Assembly (NCBI RefSeq): GCF_018139145.2
Contig: NC_059481.1
Location: 2,344,368 to 2,408,367, forward strand
DNA length: 64,000 nt
Reading direction: 5' to 3'
Source: Gymnogyps californianus
Taxonomy: Eukaryota; Chordata; Aves; Accipitriformes; Cathartidae
In this document: positions 45,990-57,680 of the stretch, piece after piece
Layout of the letters: each line of letters opens with the position of its first letter
Position numbering within the stretch: the first letter of the stretch is position 1
The notes under the pieces: generated by a model
Databases searched by the model: none
Seen by the model: the letters and a program-made list of their open reading frames with translations, nothing else
What the model was told of the DNA's origin: nothing
Translations under genes and position numbers: made by a program

Positions 45990-46965
45990 GGTGCTGGTGC
46001 CTGTGCACGGGGCTCCGCTCCCGACGCTCAGAGCCTTCTAAGCCCAGCTCCCCGCTGCCGTTGCAGCCACCTCTGTGGCCAGCATGGCTTCTGTCTGTCC
46101 CCGACCCGATCCAACGTCCCTGCCCAGCTGCCTGCAAACCTCCCTGCCGTGACGTGCAACCGGAGAGACAGCGGAGGAGAGCTGACAAGCCCTGCTGTTA
46201 TCACGGAGGATGCTTGCTAGAAGAAATCAAATCCTTCAGGGGGTTTCCTTGCTGGAGTCTCACCCAGGCTGAGGGGCTAGGGGCTTCACATCCTCCCAGC
46301 GACCCTCTGGGTAGGAGCTGAGCCGAGAGACAAAAGCTGTGACCCCGCAGCCGCCCTCCGCTTCGCACCCCTTTGGAACCGGGAGATAATGCCGGGGTGT
46401 CGCCGGCCACCAGCCCCGTGGCGGTGGGGAGCGGAGGCCGCGGCGAGGATGCTGCGGCAGGGAAGGAGGGAGCTGCTGGCGCTTCCTGGTCCGCCCGTCA
46501 TGTGGCTGCTGACGGCACAGGGACGAAACAGCTCCCAGCTCGGTGAGTTTTTCCAGAGAGGCCCTGCCCGGCAACTGCTCTGCAGGTCATGGGGAGGACA
46601 GGGTTCTCCATTGGGCATTCACCTTGGGTGGCTCCGAAGGGTACCCCAGCCCCACAGGGAAGCGGGAGAGGTATTTTTCCCAGCAATTCTTGCTCTGGTG
46701 TGGCCTTCTCGCCATGCCCAAACCCCCCCCATTCCATCTCGGTGGCCTGCAAAGGGTAGTGGAGACCAAAGAGCAGCCTGGAGCAGCGCTGCTGAGGATG
46801 GCGGGTGGCAACAGGGCAGGTTTAAAGCCCCCCCTTGGCTGACGTGGGGGCCTGAGACACTGGCCCAGACACAGCAGCAGCCCTTGCAGCCGAGCTGGCA
46901 CCCAGACATGCACCCCAGCGCAGCTCGGGGGTCCTATCTAGCAGCTGAAGCAGAGCTTTGCCATC
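45990..46965. promoter_or_regulatory. Region upstream of STOML1, shared upstream flank with PML-B
   Basis: STOML1 (-) and PML-B (+) diverge from here, so this about 1.9 kb interval including the LTR must hold both promoters. A CpG-richer stretch at about 46385-46480 is the best STOML1 promoter candidate. No TATA box found. Confidence 0.4.
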
Positions 46966-47518
46966 TGTCCTGGTTTCGGCTGGGATAGAGTTAATTTTCT
47001 TCCTAGTAGCTGGTACAGTGCTGTGTTTTGGATCTAGGGTGAGAATACTGTTGATAACACGCTGATGTTTTTAGTTGTTGCTAAGCAGTGTTTATACTAA
47101 GTCAAGGACTTTTCAGCTTCTCGTGCCCAGCCGGCAAGAAGGCTGGAGGGGGCACAAGAAGCTGGGAGGGGACACAGCCAGGACAGCTGACCCCAACTGG
47201 CCAAAGGGATATTCCATACCACATGATGGCATGTCCAGTATGTAAACTGGGGGGGAACTGGCTGGGAGGCACAGATTGCTGCTCAGGGACTGACTGAGCA
47301 TCGGTCAGCAAGTGGTGAGCAACTGCGTTGTGCCTCACTTGTCTTCCTTGGGTTATATTTCACTCTCCTTTTGTTAGCTTCCTTTTCATCGCAGTTATTA
47401 TTATTATTATAATTGTTTGGGTTTTTTTTAATTCAATTAGTAAACTGTTCTTTAGCCGTTCTTCAGCGAGCGAGCGGCTGCGTGGTCCTTAGCTGCTGGC
47501 TGGGGTTAAACCACGACA
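46966..47518. mobile_element. Solo LTR of an endogenous retrovirus with 5-base target duplication
   Basis: Begins TGTCCTGGTTTCGGCTGGG and ends AAACCACGACA. The 5-base repeat ccatc flanks it exactly (46961-46965 and 47519-47523), so both ends are fixed: 553 bases. Contains a ttattattattat stretch and a TATA-like ggttatattt. No internal retroviral genes, so it is a solo LTR left by recombination. The sequence resembles an LTR that I recall as widespread in neoavian birds; class not determined. It sits about 310 bases upstream of the PML-B interferon element. Confidence 0.88.
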
Positions 47519-47828
47519 CCATCCCACCCCTCGCCGGTAGCAGCATCCCGCCGATGCCTGCATCCCCCCCCCCCCCCCCCCCCCCCCCGGTACCTGCATC
47601 CCCCCCCACCTCCACCCCCCGCCGTTTCCTCCACCACCGGCACACCCCAGGGCAGAGTGAAGGCAGGAGCAGGCAGGGCGGAGGGCGCTGCCCGGTGCCC
47701 GGTTCGCTCCCTTCTCACCCACCAGCCCCCCCCCCCCGGCACCGCGGACCTCTCCCTCCCGGGGAACCCCCCTGCCCTCCCCGCCTCCTTCCCACCAGCT
47801 CCTCCTCCTCTTCCTCCCCAGGCAGGCC

Positions 47829-47843
47829 GGGAAACCGAAAGTC
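47829..47843 (+). promoter_or_regulatory. PML: ISRE upstream of PML-B
   Basis: gggaaaccgaaagtc contains GAAACCGAAA, a full GAAANNGAAA interferon-stimulated response core, 36 bases before the PML-B ATG at 47876. The position fits the 5'UTR/promoter-edge ISRE known for mammalian PML. Confidence 0.65.
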
Positions 47844-47875
47844 CTCGATCAGCGCTTCTCGGCACCGCCACCTGC

Positions 47876-50800
47876 ATGACCGACAGCCCCCCCGACCCCC
47901 GGCCGCCCAGCCGCGGCCCCCCAGCAGGTAAAGGGGGGGGGGTCCCCGCTTTTCTGGAGGGGGAGGCGGGACGGGGGACGGGAGGAAAGCCTGGCCCAGC
48001 CTTCCCCAAAGAGAGCCGCGGGGATTGCCTGCTTGGGGGGGTGTGTGTGTGTGTGTTATTTTTTAGGGTGTAAAACCATTGTATGGCGGGGGGAGAGGTG
48101 GTAAGGGGGGGTCCCTGCTTTACTCGGGGGCTCCTGCCTGGGCTGCTAGGCTGGGGGGAGACCCGGGGGGGCGAGGGGTGAGGAGGGGGACACCTTTGGG
48201 AACAGGGCTGGTGGACTGCACATCCCGGTGCTGCCTGGGAAGTTTTGCAGGAACCGGGGGCGGGGGGGGACGACCCGTCGGCAGGGCCCCCGCTTCCCTT
48301 CCCGCTCCCAGGGCAGGAAGAGGCAATGGCTGCAAAGCGAAAGTTGCTTTGCAGCCTTCGTCCCCTCCGCCACGCCGCCCGGCAACTTTGAAATCCAAAA
48401 TTCCCCAAAGGGAAAGAGGTTGGGGAGGGGGGAGGAGAGCCTCCAAGGGTCCCCCACTGAGGGCAGGAGGGAGCACAACCCTTTGCAGCCAGCAGAGAAT
48501 CTCCCCGGCAGAGCACCCTTTGCCTTGCCGGGGTGCTGCCACCCGCTCGCCCTCGGCAGGAGGGATGGAGAGGAGCCGCTCACCCGCCTTGCGGCTCCCT
48601 TATCCCTTCCCCATAGCAGAGTGGGTAAAGCAGGCTGCCCACGGGTGGCCTGCGTGGCCCCCACGGGTGGGACTGAGCCTCCCGTCCCCCTCCATCTCAC
48701 ATGCTCCAACGGGATCTTCCCCCCATATCTCACCTAGACGGAGACGGTGCCAGTGCGCCCATGGAGACGAGATCCCAGCCGGGTACACCCTCATGCTCCC
48801 ATCCATCTCACTCTCCTGTGGTGGAAGATGACTTCCAGTTCGTCCTTTGCGAGGGCTGCCGGCAGGAATCGCCCAACCTCAAGCTCCTCACCTGCCTCCA
48901 CACCTTGTGCCTCGATTGCCTGCATGAGAACAAGCCCATCGGGCAGTGCCCCATGTGCCAGACGGCCATCCCGCAGGCCAGTGGCATCCCTGACATGGAC
49001 AACCTGCTCTTCACCAACCTGCAGGCCAGGCTCAGCACCTACAAGAAGATCAGAGACAGCGATGGCCCGAATTGCAGCCGGTGCCGGGGGGAAGTGGCGG
49101 CGGTGTGGTGCTCCGAGTGCGAGGAGTTCCTCTGCACCAAGTGCTTTGAAGACCACCAGTGGTTCTTCAAGAAGAGGAACCACGAGGCCAGGAGGGTGGA
49201 GGAGCTTCGTGCTGAGTCAGCCCATCGGTTCCTGGAAGACACCAGAAAGTCCTGCAATCTCTTTTGCTCCCGTCCCGGTCATGCCGACCAGGGCCACGTC
49301 TCCAGGTGAGAGTGGTGCCTTGTCCCCGGATTCCATCCTGCTCCAAGGGCTTTGGGGCTGCTGCTCCAGGACCAACTCTGCCAGGAGGGCAGAGCCAAGG
49401 GGGTTTCATCACCTGCCTTCGGAGAGGGACCGCTGCAACCCCGGCGAAACCCCGGGCTGGAGCAGGGTGCGATATGGGGCTGGCAGGTCCCTGGGAGGAG
49501 GAAAGGGGGCAAAGGTGGGTTGAACACCCGCTTCAAGCCCACATCTGCAGCTGGCAATGAGGCAAAGCCCTTTCCTGCCCCGTGCCTCAGTTTCCCCTCT
49601 CATTAAACGCCTCAGCTGTCCCTTGGGGAGGGGGGAGTCATTCCCAGCACAGTGGAAATGCTTTTCTCCGCCCGCTCACGTACCGACTTTGAAGGATGCT
49701 CCCGTTTCTTTCCAGCATCTACTGCAACAAGTGCGAGAAGGCTCTGTGCTGCTCGTGCGCGCTGCTGGACAGCCAGCATGCCCCCTTCTGCGACATCCGC
49801 AGCGAGACCCAGCGCAGGCAGGAGGAGCTGAGCACCATGAACCGGGAGCTGAAGCAGAAGAGAAGCGGCTTCGAGGCCACCTACGCGGCGCTGCAGGATG
49901 AGGCCGCCCAGCTGGAGGAGGCGCAGCGGGAGATGCGGGAGCTGATCCGGCAGCGCGTGGAGCAGCTGGTGTGGCTGATCCGGCGGGAGGAAGAGGAGCT
50001 GCTGGGGCTGGTGGAGGCGCGGCAGGAGCAGGGCCGGCGGGAGCTGGCGAGGGAGCTGCAGCACGTGGCGGGGGTGCTGGGGCGGATGGAGGCGGGCGAG
50101 CGGCTGGTGGAGAAGATGTGCCTCTACGCCACGGAGCAGGAGGTGATGGACATGCAGCCCTTCATCAAGGCGTCGCTGGAGGAGCTGCAGCGGGCGCAGC
50201 CGCCGGCGGCCGGGGACCGAGCGCAGCCCGGGGACTTGGCTGAGTGCAGAGCCAGGCTGCAGGCGCTGGTGGAGCGCGTCACGGGGCACCCAGGTGAGGA
50301 CTTGCTGTGGCGATGGATCCAGCCACCCCACAGGCAGCGGGGACTTGGGCCAGCTCATAAAAGCCGTCACCCAGCGCTGGGTCCCACAGGGTTCGGAACC
50401 ACCTCCCTGCAGCAAAACGAGCCCAGATTCACTCTTGTAGGGTGCTTAGTTCCACCGGGGCCAAGATTTGCTCTTTTGCTTACATGGCCGGAGCGTCTTT
50501 TTGGTGTCACACCAATCTGACAGGCTCTGGTGATGCTGATTTCTGGGTCCCCAGAGGCTCCTAAACCCCTTGGGCCATCCCAAACCAAAGGGCTGGGAAA
50601 GGGAAAGGAGAACAGAGCTGTCCCTTCCTTGCTGCAGCTGCCAGGCAGGTTTTTCCCAGTTCGGCTGCTGCTGGGGCTGGGTGGGAGCTCCAGAGGCTCC
50701 GATTCAGGATTGTAGCCCTGCTCTCTCTGTTGCAGGTACTAATTCCCAAGCTGTCCCCATGGTCGAGGTGGCCCTGGAGAACGACCTGGTGAGATGCCCG

Positions 50801-53800
50801 TGTTTCATCCCGGTGCACTGTCATGCCGGGAGGGCTCCTGCGTCAGCTGAAACGTGGATCCCTCCTTCCTCTGTCCTTTGCAAGCCTTTCCCAAGGGCCT
50901 GCCTTCCCCTCCCCAGCCCATCACTCCCATTTCTTCATCAACAACAAACCCTCAGGGATGTTTCTGCCCGGGCAGAGAAGAACCTGCTTTGTAGCCATCA
51001 TATTCTGCTACCCAGGCGTGCTCTTACCCCATCCCACTTCTCTGAGCCTGCTGCTTCATCCTCATTTTCAGTAGGGAAAACCATAGCCTCCCCCGGCTGT
51101 AGCACTGCCAAACACCCGCAGCTCAGGCACAAGCCTTGAGCCAAGCCGGAGGGCCGGGCTGTGCCTCAGTTTCCCCACTGCTGAGGATCTTTCTACCCCA
51201 CCCTGGCTCTGCCCACTGCTCGGGGACACCCCAGCTCTGCAGAGAGGTCAGTGGTCTCGAGGTTTACCCTAACACTGCTCCGCGCTCTCTCTGCAGCAAG
51301 AGGAGCCGGTCCAGCCTGAGAGCCAGAGCATCTTGCCCACCTTCACCATCAGCCTTGATGAGATGCGGATGAGCTCGGTAAGAACTCAACCCAGCCAGGC
51401 AGGAGCCTTTGGGGGCTAGGAGATGCCACCCCAGCACCTTACATCCCCCGTGCTCTCCTCTCTCCAGGCTCTCCCCGTCACCACATGGCCCAAGAGGTCA
51501 CACTGCATGGAAAAGGGCAGCCAGATCTCGCCCAAGGTACTGAAGCTGGAGTGTGACAACACGCCGGTCCCCAACGATCCCAGTTCAAACCAGTGGGATG
51601 GCAGACAGGGGCCCAGCACCTCCACGGCGAGGCAGAACTGCAGCAGGATCCCTGCCGCCGGCAGCCACACTGATGATGCAGGTGGGGACCAGGGACGTGG
51701 CCCTCCTCATTACCCCATCTCTTCCCCCCGCTTATGGGGGTCCCCCATCTTTCCCAGCCTCTGTGCACCTCCATGCACTCAGAGCCTTGGCCAGCCTCCC
51801 CTGGGTCAGAGAAGCAGAGGGTGGGAGCTGCTTCCCAGGGAGTAGATAGGAGAGCAACGCTCAGGGGTGGACACGGATGCTCCATCCAGCTCCATGTCCT
51901 GCCTCCGAGGTAGCCAAAAACCAAGCCTAGGGAAGAGCATAGCAGCAGGGTAAGTGTGCAGAAAGACTCCCCTGCCTCCTGCTCCAGGAGCTCTGGATTT
52001 TCCTGGAGTAAAAACCACTACAAGTTTTAGCAAAGCACATTTTCTTCCCCGAGCTCACCCAGCCCCACTCCAGCCTGCTGCAGCATCCCGCAGCAAGGGG
52101 TCCCGGGCTCAGCTCTGCAAACAGAAGGGAGGACGAAATGCATCTTCTGGAGAGGCTGGTACAGGGTCCATGGGGTGAAGCAGCAGTGGAGAGGTTGCCC
52201 CCACCTTGGGGTGCATCCGAGAGCACCCAAGGGCTGGGTGGTTCATGGTTCTGGTAGAAGCGTTTGCCCTCTGCTGCAAAAATCAGGAGATAAGCTCAGT
52301 CCTCCCATGGGAAAACTGGTGTGATCCAAAATCCCAGTCTTGAAGCTTCAGCATCCTCCTGTTCCTTCCGCAGAAGACACCAGCATCATCATCTCCAGCT
52401 CGGAGGACAGCTCAGAAGACACGGCGGTGAGTGTAACGGCAGACCTCCCTCCTTGCTGAGCCACGCTGCAGGCAGAAGAGGCATCTGCACCCCGTCATCT
52501 CTGGGATGCCTTTCCCTTTCCTCCAGCTGCCCGCAGACCCGAGCCTTCTCCCTTCCCAGCATCAGCCAGACACTTGCTTGCAGCTTTCTCTTCCTCTTTG
52601 GTTGCTCCCAGGCGGCAGGGCATCTGGGCCAGCCCAAATCTAGTCCTGGGCTAAGACCTTTGCTGGTATCTCCTGGTATTCTGGAGCAGCCAGGGTCCTC
52701 TCCTGCAGGCAGCAAACCCCACCTTGATTTGCTCTGACATGGGATCCCACACCACCCGTCCCCCAAGACGATCCTTTCGAGTCGGTCCTTATGGCCTCTT
52801 CCTTTCCGCCTCACTGGGACGGTTGTTCTCAGCTTAAAAAAAAAAAATCAATTTCCATATAAAGACCAAGTTTGCGAGTTGAGTGTAGCATCCATACTCG
52901 GAGAGTTCATCAATCCTCTGCCTACGCAGGCTGAGAAGCTCCCAGGAGCCACCAGAGCAGGTAGGGACCATCTGAGCATCCCCAAAGTGACATTTCCAAG
53001 CTCCCTGCGGTGACATTTCACAGCACTGATGCTGCAAACTGGTGTGTTGCAACCAAATGGCCCTGGCCGAGGTGGTTAGATGAACCAAGGGCATGGGATC
53101 CCTGCTGAGATACCCCATCACCATCACGAGCAGGGGATCCCTTTGGAAATGGAGGTGAGCGCGGCCGATTTGGGATCGGGGGGGGGGGGGGGGGGTGTTG
53201 GTTTTCCCCCTTTTTTTTTTGTATAAACTAATGCAGAAGCTCTTCTTACTCTTCAATAAAGCTGTTCCCAGATTAAATCCCAGCCCACTGCTGGCTTCCT
53301 TATTAATTTTTTCCTTTGCTGCTTTTCCTTGCTCTCCTGATACATCTCTAACGGGGGGGGGGGGGGGGGGGGGGGGAAGGAGTTGTGGGGCTAAAACCCT
53401 GTCCCCACTCCCTGCTAGTGCCAAAAAATCCCAAGGCTGGGGCTTTTGGGGATGTTAGCTGCTTGCTGTGAGAAATCCCTGCATGAATTGGGTGTCCTTT
53501 GGTACGATGTGGATTTAAGGGTGTAGCAAAGGTGCAGGCTGAAAAAAAAGAGAGGTCCCCAGGGTATAAACGTCTCACCAACGGTCTGGTGCTGGGCATT
53601 AGAAAAGTGCAACCTTGAGAGCTGGGAAAAATTCGTTTAAAGCCTGGAAAAGGTGGAGGGGGGGAAAATAGCAGCTGAGTGAGAAAAAAGGCTGAGCAAT
53701 GGGATGAGGTAGCGGGATGCAGCCCAGGGAAGCTGGAGCCTTCAGGGGGTGGAGGGCAAGGGCTGAGGACCTGCCTAGAGGCTCAGACATCTAAAAGGAG

Positions 53801-55909
53801 ATTTTGGGGCTGGGGAGGAATCTTTGTGGGGTCACCTGGGGACTGTCATGCTGAAGCCGCAAGAGCATCGCAAGAGCTCTGCCTGGATCCATCGCCCACA
53901 GCCACCGCAGTGCTACAAGCATGTGTGTCTGCACGGGTGATTTTCCTCCCCCAAAATCCCGCATATTTTCCCTCTCTGCTTAACCCTTCAATAAAACCTT
54001 TTTGCATAGAAGTTCAATTTGCTTGTTGCTGGTTTGGGTAACAAGAGCATCTGCGATCACGTTTTGTCGCCAAGTTTGGTTCATCTAACTCCCTTCAGGC
54101 CAGCTAGGTCATTCCGGGCACAGCCAGGCAAGGGGGACATGGGGACTGCCACCACCGGTACCATCCTTCTCCTGTCCCTTCCCAGGCAGAGGAACCCTAT
54201 AAGCCCTTCAAACACCTAATTTTAACCTGGCATTTAAGCAATGCCACGTCCTCTGAGCTGGGGAGGGCTTGGTTTTGCTCACGTGCCTGCAGACATCGGT
54301 CCAGCCACATTTCCACCGCTCCTGGGCTGCAGGTGAAGATACAGAGAGCTGGTACGGAGGGAGATGAACGGCCCATCGCTGCGGGGTGCAGGATTGTCCC
54401 TGGGGGAAAGAGGGAGGGAAACCAAGGTTGGAGCCTCCTGAATGTATTGCTGTCCTACTCTTCCCGTAGGGAGATCCTCGCTGTGGATGTCCATCCCTGC
54501 TGAGGCTGGGCAGGGAACGGTTGGTGTGGCTGTTTTACTCACCCTTGGGAAGCACCGCTGTAGGCACCAGATTTGCTGAGCCTGGAGAGGCACCAAACCT
54601 CCTCCTGGCCCGATTCAGTCCCCTTTTCCTCTAGACACCAACCAGATCTTTAAGTCTAGTGGTATCTCATGTGGTGAGGGTGCTCAGCCGCATTTATGTC
54701 CCTGCCTGAGCTGCATCCAAACGAGATGTGCAGAAAGGGACAGCAAGTCCCCGGACCTGTGCGTTGTGTCCCTCTGGCCACTGCTTGGACCCCACCCCCG
54801 GCTTAGGACGAGCTGCATTCAGGGCTCTGCTCTTGCTCACTTGGCCCAGACCCTGGGTTTGGGCTCTTAACGGAGCTCCCCACGGCCAGCCCACTCCTGA
54901 GGCACAACACACACCCAACCCATCCCTGGCAGTGCCGGGACATCAGACCCTGTGGGTTTCATGGCATCGCACACAACCAGGTCCTTGCCCATGGCCAGTG
55001 GTGCACCCAAGGGTGCTCCTCATGCCTTCCCAGCCAGGTCCAAGCAGGTAGACGGGACTTGGGCCCCTTCTCCAATCTCTTGCAGGCTTTCAGCAGGCCC
55101 AAGGACAGCAAGAAGCCCTCTAGCCCCACATGGTCCGGGAGCGGCACCTCACCCCACCACAGCACTGGCCTCACCAGCCCCTGGGACGACAGGTCGGAGC
55201 TGAGCACTTTGGTGTTCCTCAGCTTGAAGGTTGACCAGAAAAGTGAGCATTGCCTTTCCCGGGCACAGGGGGCTGGGGGGCAGAGAGGAGCACCCTCAAA
55301 TACTTACTCCAGCCCCATCCTTTCCCCTCCGCAGCCCAGCGCATCACGGAGGTGGCAGCGGCAAACGGAGAGCACACCTTCAAGACGCTGATTCAGACGC
55401 CCGACTCAGTGCTGGCGCTGCTCTCCCAGGGTGTCTCCATGGAGGTGGGAATGCAGCACCTCCTCTGGTACCTCTCCCCGCTCCCCAGGCCCGTCCTCAT
55501 CGTCTATAACTTCTGGGCACTGGAGCTGCCTGCTCTCTTTAAAGCCCTGGATGCCACGGGCAGGAAAGCGGACTTCTGCCACGTTGTGGGTGGTTACGTG
55601 GATATGTTGTCCTTGATCAAAGAAAAGCTGCCCAGGGCCCCTTCCTACAAGCTGAAGAATCTGCTGAGAAGGCACCTGCAGCAGCAGCTCAACGAGGGCA
55701 GCACGCTGGCCATGGCCAAGGCCTTGCAGGAGCTTTGGGGAGCCCTGGAGCTCCCTGCCCATGTCAACTCGGAGATGACGTTCACCCACTGCAACCTGCA
55801 GAGCTACACCATCCTGTGGCCTATGGTGCAGGAGAAGCTGCTCACCAGGAGGGCGGCCAAGATCATGGCCCGGCGCAACCTCATCCTCTGGGAGCTGGAA
55901 GAGGCGTGA
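47876..55909 (+). CDS. PML: PML (TRIM19) paralogue B, nine coding exons
   Basis: Second, complete PML gene, inverted relative to copy A. Exons: 47876-47927, 48738-49305, 49716-50293, 50736-50788, 51297-51377, 51468-51681, 52374-52426, 55086-55242, 55335-55909; total 2331 bases, 776 residues, all phases consistent and all sites GT-AG. Domains: RING (LCEGC to CPMC), two B-boxes, coiled coil (exon 3), SUMO consensus LKLECD in exon 6, a clear SUMO-interaction motif SIIISSSEDSSED in exon 7 closely resembling the human one, and the PML-I-type exonuclease-like domain in exons 8-9. There the first-strand motif reads VFLSLKVD, lacking the Asp kept in copy A (VFFDVKI). The basic nuclear-localisation patch is weaker than in copy A (PKRSH). 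The start at exon 1 is supported by the ISRE and by phase; an in-frame ATG at 48761 in exon 2 is an alternative start. Confidence 0.94.
53249..53254 (+). terminator. PML: Possible intronic poly(A) signal in PML-B intron 7
   Basis: cttcaataaagctg, followed by another ttcaataaaacc at about 53988. Reading through the exon 7 donor reaches a stop within about 10 codons, so a short isoform ending after the SUMO-interaction motif is possible. Speculative. Confidence 0.3.
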
Positions 55910-56094
55910 GCGCAACCGTGGGGTGAGCTGAGGTGGCCAGGTCTCAGGGTAACCGTGCCAGAGATGCGGGGATGCTTGCCAGGGAGGCTCGCAGCGGCAT
56001 CAAACAGGACTCGCAGACCCTCTCTGCTCCCTTAAAAGGCTCAGGACCCTGGGTCAGCTCTAAGGGGAGCCCAATCAAATTAATATCTCTAGGA

Positions 56095-56100
56095 AATAAA
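56095..56100 (+). terminator. PML: Candidate PML-B poly(A) signal
   Basis: AATAAA 186 bases after the PML-B stop codon. It lies in an AT-rich island (about 56070-56135) that could alternatively be a regulatory element. Confidence 0.45.
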
Positions 56101-57044
56101 TTAGGCAGCGCAGGCCAGCGTAATTTATTGGGGCATCTCCACCCCTCTTTTTCCCAGCCAGGCGGGAGGGGAGATAGACAGGAGTGCTGTTCACCCTGCC
56201 CGGGCGGCAGCAGGTACCTTGGGGATCCCCCCCCCCCGCAAGCCTGGATGCGGCCCCCGGTGCCGGGCGGAGGTCGCCGGGGGGGGGGTGTCCCCCGCGG
56301 GGGCCGTGTGACACAAGGCAGTGCGGGGGACACGCCACCAGGTGTCCTCTTTGTACAGCCGCACGCACCCGGGCGTGCAAGGCCTGCCTCCCCTTCCTTG
56401 TGCACGCACACTCACACCCCGCCGGTACCCACGCGTCTCCCACGCATCCCCTGGAGGTCCCCTCCCGTACCTGGGAGGTCCCGCGACCGTCACCGGGGCG
56501 TCTGGTCTGCTGGGTTGGGCACGGGGGGGTGGTGGTGGTGGGGGGATGAACAGGTCCGCTGGGTGGCTCGAGGTGGGTGAGGATGGGGAGGGATGTGGTG
56601 AAGGTCTCCTCTCTGAGAGGGTGCGGTGGGAGCTGCCAGGCTTGGAAAATTGGGGGGGCAGACGGGAAGGAAACGTGACCCCCATCTTCTGGGACACCCC
56701 TAAGAACAAGCAGTGGCCCGGACGCAGCTGTGAACTATTGGAGCTGGGTCTTGGCCAGCGAGGCAGGGGTATGCTGCCTTCCCCCTGCCTGTCCTGCCTG
56801 CTGCCTTCCCTGGCTCAGGGAAGAATCAGGACAGACCCCAGCACCAGGCAGCAGTTTCTAGGGAGCGATCCCAAAGGAGCCCCCGGGACTGCAGGGTGGC
56901 ACGCGGGGCTCGTCACCAAATTCAGACGATGCCACCTCACCCTGGGGATTCTCTGGTGCCTGATGCAGGGCTGTGTGCAGGCAGCAGCCCCTACAAGGGG
57001 CACAGCCGGGGGAGAGCAGACCCCATCTGTCTGCTGTCACTGGC

Positions 57045-57130
57045 CTCATCAAAGTCTTGTAAAACAATAGCAAAGTCAATGGGCCGCGGGAGCCGGATTA
57101 GCTGTTTCTTTGCCCTGAGCTGCCGTAAAG
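57045..57130. promoter_or_regulatory. Candidate noncoding regulatory element
   Basis: ctcatcaaagtcttgtaaaacaatagc and following text carries SOX-like acaatag and TCF-like atcaaag motifs in non-repetitive sequence. Motif-based guess only. Confidence 0.25.
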
Positions 57131-57364
57131 CTCATTCATCCGGCTAGAAAAGGGTTTGTCACTACAGGGTGAGCAGAGCAGCACCCAACAAGCTCCAGCC
57201 CTGGAAGAAAGGGCTGCAGCTGGGGTACGGGCTCCCCAAAGGTGCCACCAGCTTCCATCTCCAACAGGCAGCTTCTACGCACTCGCAGGCTGGTACAGCC
57301 CCGCTTAGACCTCCCCTCCACCCACGGCCACCCCATGAAAATCCCCCTCCAAGCCAGAGGTATA

Positions 57365-57680
57365 AGGAAGAATTAAGAGTCTCTGGGTTTTTTAGAGCAA
57401 TAAATAACTTTACTGAATTAAGCGAATCTCCTGAAATGATATATAATACGCTGCTTGCTTGATTGGCTGTTATTAATAATGCATTGCTCAATCTAAACCA
57501 TTCATAAAATGACTCCCTGCTAGCCCTGAGCAAAGTGCTTTGGGACTCGGGGGGGAAGGCAAGAAGGAGCAGCATAAATCCTTTCTGTTTATGAAAATGG
57601 ATTTCTTCCCCCAACAATCATGCAAAACTAATTAGAGCCAAAGGGCCGGTTCCTCTGTATTTGATTACGCCCTGCGAGAT
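57365..57680. promoter_or_regulatory. AT-rich homeodomain-motif island, candidate enhancer
   Basis: About 300 bases markedly AT-richer than the flanks and without tandem repeats, with many TAAT/ATTA sites (for example gctgttattaataatgcattg and tgcaaaactaattagag). No open frame is preserved. The composition is like conserved vertebrate developmental enhancers; ISLR2, a neuronal gene, is the nearest downstream candidate. Confidence 0.35.
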
